A DNA stretch of 64,000 nt from Micromussa lordhowensis. Lineage: Eukaryota; Cnidaria; Anthozoa; Scleractinia; Lobophylliidae. Positions 1 to 9,932 of the stretch are shown piece by piece; the stretch's first letter is position 1, and each line of letters starts with the position of its first letter. A program made the translations under genes and the position numbers. The notes under the pieces are model-generated. The model was not told the origin of the DNA. It saw nothing but the letters and a program-made list of their open reading frames with translations, and did not search any database. Location of the stretch: assembly GCA_964020085.1 (NCBI GenBank), contig CAXHUQ010000495.1, positions 1-64,000 on the forward strand. Reading direction: 5' to 3'.

Positions 1-3000
1 CCGGACCGACCCCGGGAGTGCTTTGGTGGTATTAGTTTGCAAAGTTGCGACGCGCGCAAAGTTCGGCTAATTAGCAAACGGGCTGGTTAGCATAGTGCGA
101 GATGTCGCGCAGCTCCGAAACTTTGCATGTGGACCCGGACCCACCCCAGGAGTGCTTTGGTGCCATTAGTTTGCCAAGTTGCGACACGCGTCAAGCTCGG
201 CTAACGAGTCAGCCAGCCGGCCACGCCTGGGGATCTGCGGGCTGATTAGCATAGTGGGAGATTTCACGCAGCTCCGATACTTCGCATTTGGACCCGGACC
301 GACCCCGGGAGTGCTTTGGTGGTATTAGTTTGCAAAGTTGCGACGCGCGCAAAGTTCGGCTAATTAGCAAACGGGCTGGTTAGCATAGTGCGAGATGTCG
401 CGCAGCTCCGAAACTTTGCATGTGGACCCGGACCCACCCCAGGAGTGCTTTGGTGCCATTAGTTTTCCAAGTTGCGACACGCGTCAAGCTCGGCTAACGA
501 GTCAGCCAGCCGGCCACGCCTGGGGATCTGCGGGCTGATTAGCATAGTGGGAGATTTCACGCAGCTCCGATACTTCGCATTTGGACCCGGACCGACCCCG
601 GGAGTGCTTTGGTGGTATTAGTTTGCAAAGTTGCGACGCGCGCAAAGTTCGGCTAATTAGCAAACGGGCTGGTTAGCATAGTGCGAGATGTCGCGCAGCT
701 CCGAAACTTTGCATGTGGACCCGGACCCACCCCAGGAGTGCTTTGGTGCCATTAGTTTGCCAAGTTGCGACACGCGTCAAGCTCGGCTAACGAGTCAGCC
801 AGCCGGCCACGCCTGGGGATCTGCGGGCTGATTAGCATAGTGGGAGATTTCGCGCAGCTCCGATACTTCGCATTTGGACCCGGACCGACCCCGGGAGTGC
901 TTTGGTGGTATTAGTTTGCAAAGTTGCGACGCGCGCAAAGTTCGGCTAATTAGCAAACGGGCTGGTTAGCATAGTGCGAGATGTCGCGCAGCTCCGAAAC
1001 TTTGCATGTGGACCCGGACCCACCCCAGGAGTGCTTTGGTGCCATTAGTTTGCCAAGTTGCGACACGCGTCAAGCTCGGCTAACGAGTCAGCCAGCCGGC
1101 CACGCCTGGGGATCTGCGGGCTGATTAGCATAGTGGGAGATTTCGCGCAGCTCCGATACTTCGCATTTGGACCCGGACCGACCCCGGGAGTGCTTTGGTG
1201 GTATTAGTTTGCAAAGTTGCGACGCGCGCAAAGTTCGGCTAATTAGCAAACGGGCTGGTTAGCATAGTGCGAGATGTCGCGCAGCTCCGAAACTTTGCAT
1301 GTGGACCCGGACCCACCCCAGGAGTGCTTTGGTGCCATTAGTTTGCCAAGTTGCGACACGCGTCAAGCTCGGCTAACGAGTCAGCCAGCCGGCCACGCCT
1401 GGGGATCTGCGGGCTGATTAGCATAGTGGGAGATTTCACGCAGCTCCGATACTTCGCATTTGGACCCGGACCGACCCCGGGAGTGCTTTGGTGGTATTAG
1501 TTTGCAAAGTTGCGACGCGCGCAAAGTTCGGCTAATTAGCAAACGGGCTGGTTAGCATAGTGCGAGATGTCGCGCAGCTCCGAAACTTTGCATGTGGACC
1601 CGGACCCACCCCAGGAGTGCTTTGGTGCCATTAGTTTGCCAAGTTGCGACACGCGTCAAGCTCGGCTAACGAGTCAGCCAGCCGGCCACGCCTGGGGATC
1701 TGCGGGCTGATTAGCATAGTGGGAGATTTCACGCAGCTCCGATACTTCGCATTTGGACCCGGACCGACCCCGGGAGTGCTTTGGTGGTATTAGTTTGCAA
1801 AGTTGCGACGCGCGCAAAGTTCGGCTAATTAGCAAACGGGCTGGTTAGCATAGTGCGAGATGTCGCGCAGCTCCGAAACTTTGCATGTGGACCCGGACCC
1901 ACCCCAGGAGTGCTTTGGTGCCATTAGTTTTCCAAGTTGCGACACGCGTCAAGCTCGGCTAACGAGTCAGCCAGCCGGCCACGCCTGGGGATCTGCGGGC
2001 TGATTAGCATAGTGGGAGATTTCGCGCAGCTCCGATACTTCGCATTTGGACCCGGACCGACCCCGGGAGTGCTTTGGTGGTATTAGTTTGCAAAGTTGCG
2101 ACGCGCGCAAAGTTCGGCTAATTAGCAAACGGGCTGGTTAGCATAGTGCGAGATGTCGCGCAGCTCCGAAACTTTGCATGTGGACCCGGACCCACCCCAG
2201 GAGTGCTTTGGTGCCATTAGTTTGCCAAGTTGCGACACGCGTCAAGCTCGGCTAACGAGTCAGCCAGCCGGCCACGCCTGGGGATCTGCAGGCTGATTAG
2301 CATAGTGGGAGATTTCGCGCAGCTCCGATACTTCGCATTTGGACCCGGACCGACCCCGGGAGTGCTTTGGTGGTATTAGTTTGCAAAGTTGCGACGCGCG
2401 CAAAGTTCAGCTAATTAGCAAACGGGCTGGTTAGCATAGTGCGAGATGTCGCGCAGCTCCGAAACTTTGCATGTGGACCCGGACCCACCCCAGGAGTGCT
2501 TTGGTGCCATTAGTTTGCCAAGTTGCGACACGCGTCAAGCTCGGCTAACGAGTCAGCCAGCCGGCCACGCCTGGGGATCTGCGGGCTGATCAGCATAGTG
2601 GGAGATTTCGCGCAGCTCCGATACTTCGCATTTGGACCCGGACCGACCCCGGGAGTGCTTTGGTGGTATTAGTTTGCAAAGTTGCGACGCGCGCAAAGTT
2701 CGGCTAATTAGCAAACGGGCTGGTTAGCATAGTGCGAGATGTCGCGCAGCTCCGAAACTTTGCATGTGGACCCGGACCCACCCCAGGAGTGCTTTGGTGC
2801 CATTAGTTTGCCAAGTTGCGACACGCGTCAAGCTCGGCTAACGAGTCAGCCAGCCGGCCACGCCTGGGGATCTGCGGGCTGATTAGCATAGTGGGAGATT
2901 TCACGCAGCTCCGATACTTCGCATTTGGACCCGGACCGACCCCGGGAGTGCTTTGGTGGTATTAGTTTGCAAAGTTGCGACGCGCGCAAAGTTCGGCTAA

Positions 3001-3966
3001 TTAGCAAACGGGCTGGTTAGCATAGTGCGAGATGTCGCGCAGCTCCGAAACTTTGCATGTGGACCCGGACCCACCCCAGGAGTGCTTTGGTGCCATTAGT
3101 TTTCCAAGTTGCGACACGCGTCAAGCTCGGCTAACGAGTCAGCCAGCCGGCCACGCCTGGGGATCTGCGGGCTGATTAGCTAGTGGGAGATTTCACGCAG
3201 CTCCGATACTTCGCATTTGGACCCGGACCGACCCCGGGAGTGCTTTGGTGGTATTAGTTTGCAAAGTTGCGACGCGCGCAAAGTTCGGCTAATTAGCAAA
3301 CGGGCTGGTTAGCATAGTGCGAGATGTCGCGCAGCTCCGAAACTTTGCATGTGGACCCGGACCCACCCCAGGAGTGCTTTGGTGCCATTAGTTTTCCAAG
3401 TTGCGACACGCGTCAAGCTCGGCTAACGAGTCAGCCAGCCGGCCACGCCTGGGGATCTGCGGGCTGATTAGCATAGTGGGAGATTTCGCGCAGCTCCGAT
3501 ACTTCGCATTTGGACCCGGACCGACCCCGGGAGTGCTTTGGTGGTATTAGTTTGCAAAGTTGCGACGCGCGCAAAGTTCGGCTAATTAGCAAACGGGCTG
3601 GTTAGCATAGTGCGAGATGTCGCGCAGCTCCGAAACTTTGCATGTGGACCCGGACCCACCCCAGGAGTGCTTTGGTGCCATTAGTTTGCCAAGTTGCGAC
3701 ACGCGTCAAGCTCGGCTAACGAGTCAGCCAGCCGGCAACGCCTGGGGATCTGCAGGCTGATTAGCATAGTGGGAGATTTCACGCAGCTCCGATACTTCGC
3801 ATTTGGACCCGGACCGACCCCGGGAGTGCTTTGGTGGTATTAGTTTGCAAAGTTGCGACGCGCGCAAAGTTCGGCTAATTAGCAAACGGGCTGGTTAGCA
3901 TAGTGCGAGATGTCGCGCAGCTCCGAAACTTTGCATGTGGACCCGGACCCACCCCAGGAGTGCTTT
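1..3966. repeat. Left segment with mixed B variants at 4-5-unit spacing
   Basis: Here B alternates between TTTCGCGCAG (common) and TTTCACGCAG, the latter at 266, 559, 1438, 1731, 2903, 3195 and 3781. A second variant, AGTTTTCC for AGTTTGCC, occurs at 466, 1931, 3103 and 3395. A third, CTGCAGG for CTGCGGG, occurs at 2290 and 3754. Pair spacings of 4 and 5 units (1172 and 1464-1465 bp) suggest an old or eroding higher-order repeat. Beyond about 4 kb the CACGCAG and TTTTCC forms were not seen again. Confidence 0.75.
3175..3186. other. Single-base deletion in one unit
   Basis: GATTAGCTAGTGGG replaces GATTAGCATAGTGGG, with one A missing between 3180 and 3181. It is the only indel in the first 42 kb and shifts the array phase by -1, which explains why unit starts and marker spacings before and after it differ by 1. 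It could be a real private mutation or a consensus error. Confidence 0.9.
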
Positions 3967-6900
3967 GGTGCCATTAGTTTGCCAAGTTGCGACACGCGTC
4001 AAGCTCGGCTAACGAGTCAGCCAGCCGGCCACGCCTGGGGATCTGCGGGCTGATTAGCATAGTGGGAGATTTCGCGCAGCTCCGATACTTCGCATTTGGA
4101 CCCGGACCGACCCCGGGAGTGCTTTGGTGGTATTAGTTTGCAAAGTTGCGACGCGCGCAAAGTTCGGCTAATTAGCAAACGGGCTGGTTAGCATAGTGCG
4201 AGATGTCGCGCAGCTCCGAAACTTTGCATGTGGACCCGGACCCACCCCAGGAGTGCTTTGGTGCCATTAGTTTGCCAAGTTGCGACACGCGTCAAGCTCG
4301 GCTAACGAGTCAGCCAGCCGGCCACGCCTGGGGATCTGCGGGCTGATTAGCATAGTGGGAGATTTCGCGCAGCTCCGATACTTTGCATTTGGACCCGGAC
4401 CGACCCCGGGAGTGCTTTGGTGGTATTAGTTTGCAAAGTTGCGACGCGCGCAAAGTTCGGCTAATTAGCAAACGGGCTGGTTAGCATAGTGCGAGATGTC
4501 GCGCAGCTCCGAAACTTTGCATGTGGACCCGGACCCACCCCAGGAGTGCTTTGGTGCCATTAGTTTGCCAAGTTGCGACACGCGTCAAGCTCGGCTAACG
4601 AGTCAGCCAGCCGGCCACGCCTGGGGATCTGCGGGCTGATTAGCATAGTGGGAGATTTCGCGCAGCTCCGATACTTCGCATTTGGACCCGGACCGACCCC
4701 GGGAGTGCTTTGGTGGTATTAGTTTGCAAAGTTGCGACGCGCGCAAAGTTCGGCTAATTAGCAAACGGGCTGGTTAGCATAGTGCGAGATGTCGCGCAGC
4801 TCCGAAACTTTGCATGTGGACCCGGACCCACCCCAGGAGTGCTTTGGTGCCATTAGTTTGCCAAGTTGCGACACGCGTCAAGCTCGGCTAACGAGTCAGC
4901 CAGCCGGCCACGCCTGGGGATCTGCGGGCTGATTAGCATAGTGGGAGATTTCGCGCAGCTCCGATACTTCGCATTTGGACCCGGACCGACCCCGGGAGTG
5001 CTTTGGTGGTATTAGTTTGCAAAGTTGCGACGCGCGCAAAGTTCGGCTAATTAGCAAACGGGCTGGTTAGCATAGTGCGAGATGTCGCGCAGCTCCGAAA
5101 CTTTGCATGTGGACCCGGACCCACCCCAGGAGTGCTTTGGTGCCATTAGTTTGCCAAGTTGCGACACGCGTCAAGCTCGGCTAACGAGTCAGCCAGCCGG
5201 CCACGCCTGGGGATCTGCGGGCTGATTAGCATAGTGGGAGATTTTGCGCAGCTCCGATACTTCGCATTTGGACCCGGACCGACCCCGGGAGTGCTTTGGT
5301 GGTATTAGTTTGCAAAGTTGCGACGCGCGCAAAGTTCGGCTAATTAGCAAACGGGCTGGTTAGCATAGTGCGAGATGTCGCGCAGCTCCGAAACTTTGCA
5401 TGTGGACCCGGACCCACCCCAGGAGTGCTTTGGTGCCATTAGTTTGCCAAGTTGCGACACGCGTCAAGCTCGGCTAACGAGTCAGCCAGCCGGCCACGCC
5501 TGGGGATCTGCGGGCTGATTAGCATAGTGGGAGATTTCGCGCAGCTCCGATACTTCGCATTTGGACCCGGACCGACCCCGGGAGTGCTTTGGTGGTATTA
5601 GTTTGCAAAGTTGCGACGCGCGCAAAGTTCGGCTAATTAGCAAACGGGCTGGTTAGCATAGTGCGAGATGTCGCGCAGCTCCGAAACTTTGCATGTGGAC
5701 CCGGACCCACCCCAGGAGTGCTTTGGTGCCATTAGTTTGCCAAGTTGCGACACGCGTCAAGCTCGGCTAACGAGTCACCCAGCCGGCCACGCCTGGGGAT
5801 CTGCGGGCTGATTAGAATAGTGGGAGATTTCGCGCAGCTCCGATACTTCGCATTTGGACCCGGACCGACCCCGGGAGTGCTTTGGTGGTATTAGTTTGCA
5901 AAGTTGCGACGCGCGCAAAGTTCGGCTAATTAGCAAACGGGCTGGTTAGCATAGTGCGAGATGTCGCGCAGCTCCGAAACTTTGCATGTGGACCCGGACC
6001 CACCCCAGGAGTGCTTTGGTGCCATTAGTTTGCCAAGTTGCGACACGCGTCAAGCTCGGCTAACGAGTCAGCCAGCCGGCCACGCCTGGGGATCTGCGGG
6101 CTGATTAGCATAGTGGGAGATTTCGCGCAGCTCCGATACTTCGCATTTGGACCCGGACCGACCCCGGGAGTGCTTTGGTGGTATTAGTTTGCAAAGTTGC
6201 GACGCGCGCAAAGTTCGGCTAATTAGCAAACGGGCTGGTTAGCATAGTGCGAGATGTCGCGCAGCTCCGAAACTTTGCATGTGGACCCGGACCCACCCCA
6301 GGAGTGCTTTGGTGCCATTAGTTTGCCAAGTTGCGACACGCGTCAAGCTCGGCTAACGAGTCAGCCAGCCGGCCACGCCTGGGGATCTGCAGGCTGATTA
6401 GCATAGTGGGAGATTTCGCGCAGCTCCGATACTTCGCATTTGGACCCGGACCGACCCCGGGAGTGCTTTGGTGGTATTAGTTTGCAAAGTTGCGACGCGC
6501 GCAAAGTTCGGCTAATTAGCAAACGGGCTGGTTAGCATAGTGCGAGATGTCGCGCAGCTCCGAAACTTTGCATGTGGACCCGGACCCACCCCAGGAGTGC
6601 TTTGGTGCCATTAGTTTGCCAAGTTGCGACACGCGTCAAGCTCGGCTAACGAGTCAGCCAGCCGGCCACGCCTGGGGATCTGCGGGCTGATTAGCATAGT
6701 GGGAGATTTCGCGCAGCTCCGATACTTCGCATTTGGACCCGGACCGACCCCGGGAGTGCTTTGGTGGTATTAGTTTGCAAAGTTGCGACGCGCGCAAAGT
6801 TCGGCTAATTAGCAAACGGGCTGGTTAGCATAGTGCGAGATGTCGCGCAGCTCCGAAACTTTGCATGTGGACCCGGACCCACCCCAGGAGTGCTTTGGTG

Positions 6901-7379
6901 CCATTAGTTTGCCAAGTTGCGACACGCGTCAAGCTCGGCTAACGAGTCAGCCAGCCGGCCACGCCTGGGGATCTGCGGGCTGATTAGCATAGTGGGAGAT
7001 TTCGCGCAGCTCCGATACTTCGCATTTGGACCCGGACCGACCCCGGGAGTGCTTTGGTGGTATTAGTTTGCAAAGTTGCGACGCGCGCAAAGTTCGGCTA
7101 ATTAGCAAACGGGCTGGTTAGCATAGTGCGAGATGTCGCGCAGCTCCGAAACTTTGCATGTGGACCCGGACCCACCCCAGGAGTGCTTTGGTGCCATTAG
7201 TTTGCCAAGTTGCGACACGCGTCAAGCTCGGCTAACGAGTCAGCCAGCCGGCCACGCCTGGGGATCTGCGGGCTGATTAGCATAGTGGGAGATTTCGCGC
7301 AGCTCCGATACTTCGCATTTGGACCCGGACCGACCCCGGGAGTGCTTTGGTGGTATTAGTTTGCAAAGTTGCGACGCGC

Positions 7380-7450
7380 GCAAAGTTCGGCTAATTAGCA
7401 AACGGGCTGGTTAGCATAGTGCGAGATGTCGCGCAGCTCCGAAACTTTGC
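7380..7450. repeat. Imperfect inverted repeat in monomer A
   Basis: GCAAAGTTCGG at 7380-7390 pairs with CCGAAACTTTGC at 7439-7450 with one bulged base, giving 11 pairs around a 48-nt loop. An overlapping alternative is TGCAAAGTT at 7362-7370 with AACTTTGCA at 7443-7451. The palindrome GCTAATTAGC (7390-7399) lies at the loop base. The equivalent B bases (GTCAAGCTCGG and CCGATACTTCGC) no longer pair well. This is seen in the sequence; any role, such as cruciform formation or protein binding, is speculation. Confidence 0.6.
7390..7399. repeat. Perfect 10-bp palindrome GCTAATTAGC in every A monomer
   Basis: GCTAATTAGC reads the same on both strands and has a TAATTA core of the kind bound by many homeodomain proteins. 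It is kept in nearly all A monomers. Exceptions are the TTCTGCTAAT variants (49572, 50744, 53674, 57226) and TTCAGCTAAT variants (2409, 53967, 57519), which change only the base just before the palindrome. B has GCTAACGAGT at this place. No function is shown. Confidence 0.6.
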
Positions 7451-7454
7451 ATGT

Positions 7455-7613
7455 GGACCCGGACCCACCCCAGGAGTGCTTTGGTGCCATTAGTTTGCCA
7501 AGTTGCGACACGCGTCAAGCTCGGCTAACGAGTCAGCCAGCCGGCCACGCCTGGGGATCTGCGGGCTGATTAGCATAGTGGGAGATTTCGCGCAGCTCCG
7601 ATACTTCGCATTT
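7455..7613. repeat. Monomer B (159 bp) of the dimer
   Basis: Second half of the unit, about 60% G+C. It shares with A the start GGACCCGGAC, the block AGTGCTTTGGTG, and the block TTAGCATAGTG. It differs by ACCCACCCCAGGAG, by GACACGCGTCAAG in place of the CGCGCGC run, and by an extra GC-rich stretch of net 25 bp. Most array-wide diagnostic variants lie in B (positions equivalent to the GACACGCGTC and GATTTCGCGC blocks), so B appears to be the faster-changing half. Confidence 0.92.
7529..7561. repeat. B-specific GC-rich 33-bp segment
   Basis: After the shared GGCTAA, A has 8 bases (TTAGCAAA) before CGGGCTG, while B has 33 bases holding CAGCCAGCCGGCCACGCC and GGGGATCTG. The net length difference of 25 bp accounts for the whole A/B size gap. 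CAGCCAGCCGGCC contains a short CAGC/CAGC direct repeat and the palindrome GCCGGC. Whether it is an insertion in B or a loss in A cannot be decided without a related monomeric satellite. Confidence 0.85.
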
Positions 7614-9932
7614 GGACCCGGACCGACCCCGGGAGTGCTTTGGTGGTATTAGTTTGCAAAGTTGCGACGCGCGCAAAGTTCGGCTAATTAGCAAACGGGC
7701 TGGTTAGCATAGTGCGAGATGTCGCGCAGCTCCGAAACTTTGCATGTGGACCCGGACCCACCCCAGGAGTGCTTTGGTGCCATTAGTTTGCCAAGTTGCG
7801 ACACGCGTCAAGCTCGGCTAACGAGTCAGCCAGCCGGCCACGCCTGGGGATCTGCGGGCTGATTAGCATAGTGGGAGATTTCGCGCAGCTCCGATACTTC
7901 GCATTTGGACCCGGACCGACCCCGGGAGTGCTTTGGTGGTATTAGTTTGCAAAGTTGCGACGCGCGCAAAGTTCGGCTAATTAGCAAACGGGCTGGTTAG
8001 CATAGTGCGAGATGTCGCGCAGCTCCGAAACTTTGCATGTGGACCCGGACCCACCCCAGGAGTGCTTTGGTGCCATTAGTTTGCCAAGTTGCGACACGCG
8101 TCAAGCTCGGCTAACGAGTCAGCCAGCCGGCCACGCCTGGGGATCTGCGGGCTGATTAGCATAGTGGGAGATTTCGCGCAGCTCCGATACTTCGCATTTG
8201 GACCCGGACCGACCCCGGGAGTGCTTTGGTGGTATTAGTTTGCAAAGTTGCGACGCGCGCAAAGTTCGGCTAATTAGCAAACGGGCTGGTTAGCATAGTG
8301 CGAGATGTCGCGCAGCTCCGAAACTTTGCATGTGGACCCGGACCCACCCCAGGAGTGCTTTGGTGCCATTAGTTTGCCAAGTTGCGACACGCGTCAAGCT
8401 CGGCTAACGAGTCAGCCAGCCGGCCACGCCTGGGGATCTGCGGGCTGATTAGCATAGTGGGAGATTTCGCGCAGCTCCGATACTTCGCATTTGGACCCGG
8501 ACCGACCCCGGGAGTGCTTTGGTGGTATTAGTTTGCAAAGTTGCGACGCGCGCAAAGTTCGGCTAATTAGCAAACGGGCTGGTTAGCATAGTGCGAGATG
8601 TCGCGCAGCTCCGAAACTTTGCATGTGGACCCGGACCCACCCCAGGAGTGCTTTGGTGCCATTAGTTTGCCAAGTTGCGACACGCGTCAAGCTCGGCTAA
8701 CGAGTCAGCCAGCCGGCCACGCCTGGGGATCTGCGGGCTGATTAGCATAGTGGGAGATTTCGCGCAGCTCCGATACTTCGCATTTGGACCCGGACCGACC
8801 CCGGGAGTGCTTTGGTGGTATTAGTTTGCAAAGTTGCGACGCGCGCAAAGTTCGGCTAATTAGCAAACGGGCTGGTTAGCATAGTGCGAGATGTCGCGCA
8901 GCTCCGAAACTTTGCATGTGGACCCGGACCCACCCCAGGAGTGCTTTGGTGCCATTAGTTTGCCAAGTTGCGACACGCGTCAAGCTCGGCTAACGAGTCA
9001 GCCAGCCGGCCACGCCTGGGGATCTGCGGGCTGATTAGCATAGTGGGAGATTTCGCGCAGCTCCGATACTTCGCATTTGGACCCGGACCGACCCCGGGAG
9101 TGCTTTGGTGGTATTAGTTTGCAAAGTTGCGACGCGCGCAAAGTTCGGCTAATTAGCAAACGGGCTGGTTAGCATAGTGCGAGATGTCGCGCAGCTCCGA
9201 AACTTTGCATGTGGACCCGGACCCACCCCAGGAGTGCTTTGGTGCCATTAGTTTGCCAAGTTGCGACACGCGTCAAGCTCGGCTAACGAGTCAGCCAGCC
9301 GGCCACGCCTGGGGATCTGCGGGCTGATTAGCATAGTGGGAGATTTCGCGCAGCTCCGATACTTCGCATTTGGACCCGGACCGACCCCGGGAGTGCTTTG
9401 GTGGTATTAGTTTGCAAAGTTGCGACGCGCGCAAAGTTCGGCTAATTAGCAAACGGGCTGGTTAGCATAGTGCGAGATGTCGCGCAGCTCCGAAACTTTG
9501 CATGTGGACCCGGACCCACCCCAGGAGTGCTTTGGTGCCATTAGTTTGCCAAGTTGCGACACGCGTCAAGCTCGGCTAACGAGTCAGCCAGCCGGCCACG
9601 CCTGGGGATCTGCGGGCTGATTAGCATAGTGGGAGATTTCGCGCAGCTCCGATACTTCGCATTTGGACCCGGACCGACCCCGGGAGTGCTTTGGTGGTAT
9701 TAGTTTGCAAAGTTGCGACGCGCGCAAAGTTCGGCTAATTAGCAAACGGGCTGGTTAGCATAGTGCGAGATGTCGCGCAGCTCCGAAACTTTGCATGTGG
9801 ACCCGGACCCACCCCAGGAGTGCTTTGGTGCCATTAGTTTGCCAAGTTGCGACACGCGTCAAGCTCGGCTAACGAGTCAGCCAGCCGGCCACGCCTGGGG
9901 ATCTGCGGGCTGATTAGCATAGTGGGAGATTT

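Larger units (their letters stand above)
7321..7454. repeat. Monomer A (134 bp) of the dimer
   Basis: First half of the unit, about 55% G+C. It aligns with monomer B over about 126 positions with about 15 differences (88% identity). Features specific to A are ACCGACCCCGGGAG near the start, the alternating CGCGCGC run, the palindrome GCTAATTAGC at 7390-7399, and the ending AACTTTGCATGT. Every complete dimer in the window has one A monomer; I saw no unit with A-A or B-B order. Confidence 0.93.
7321..7613. repeat. Representative consensus 293-bp unit (A+B dimer)
   Basis: This copy is from the most uniform part of the array and matches what I take as the consensus at every diagnostic site. By hand count it is about 58% G+C (169 of 293) with about 26 CpG. 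It contains CCCGGG and GCGCGC in the A half, and ACGCGT and GCCGGC in the B half, so enzymes cutting these sites should give a 293-bp ladder. Both halves begin with GGACCCGGAC and run in the same direction, which shows that the unit arose by doubling of an ancestral monomer of about 134-159 bp. The strand is arbitrary, as no transcript signal is visible. Confidence 0.95.
5245..9932. repeat. 16-unit block, first copy (4688 bp)
   Basis: A marker pair opens the block: TTTTGCGCAG at 5245 (for TTTCGCGCAG) and ATTAGAATAG at 5816 (for ATTAGCATAG), 571 bp apart. The same pair, with the same 571-bp spacing, recurs exactly 16 units later (9933 and 10504). This copy also has private changes at 5777 (GTCACCC) and 6391 (CTGCAGG). 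Apart from these it is essentially consensus. The block is read from only two shared sites, so its borders are arbitrary in phase. Confidence 0.75.

Noticed and set aside
7388..7406. CENP-B box resemblance: TTCGG...CGGG around the palindrome
   Set aside because: TTCG and CGGG are present, but they are 13 bases apart instead of the 7 in the box, and the central A is out of register. ACTTCGCATTTGGACCC in B also fails.
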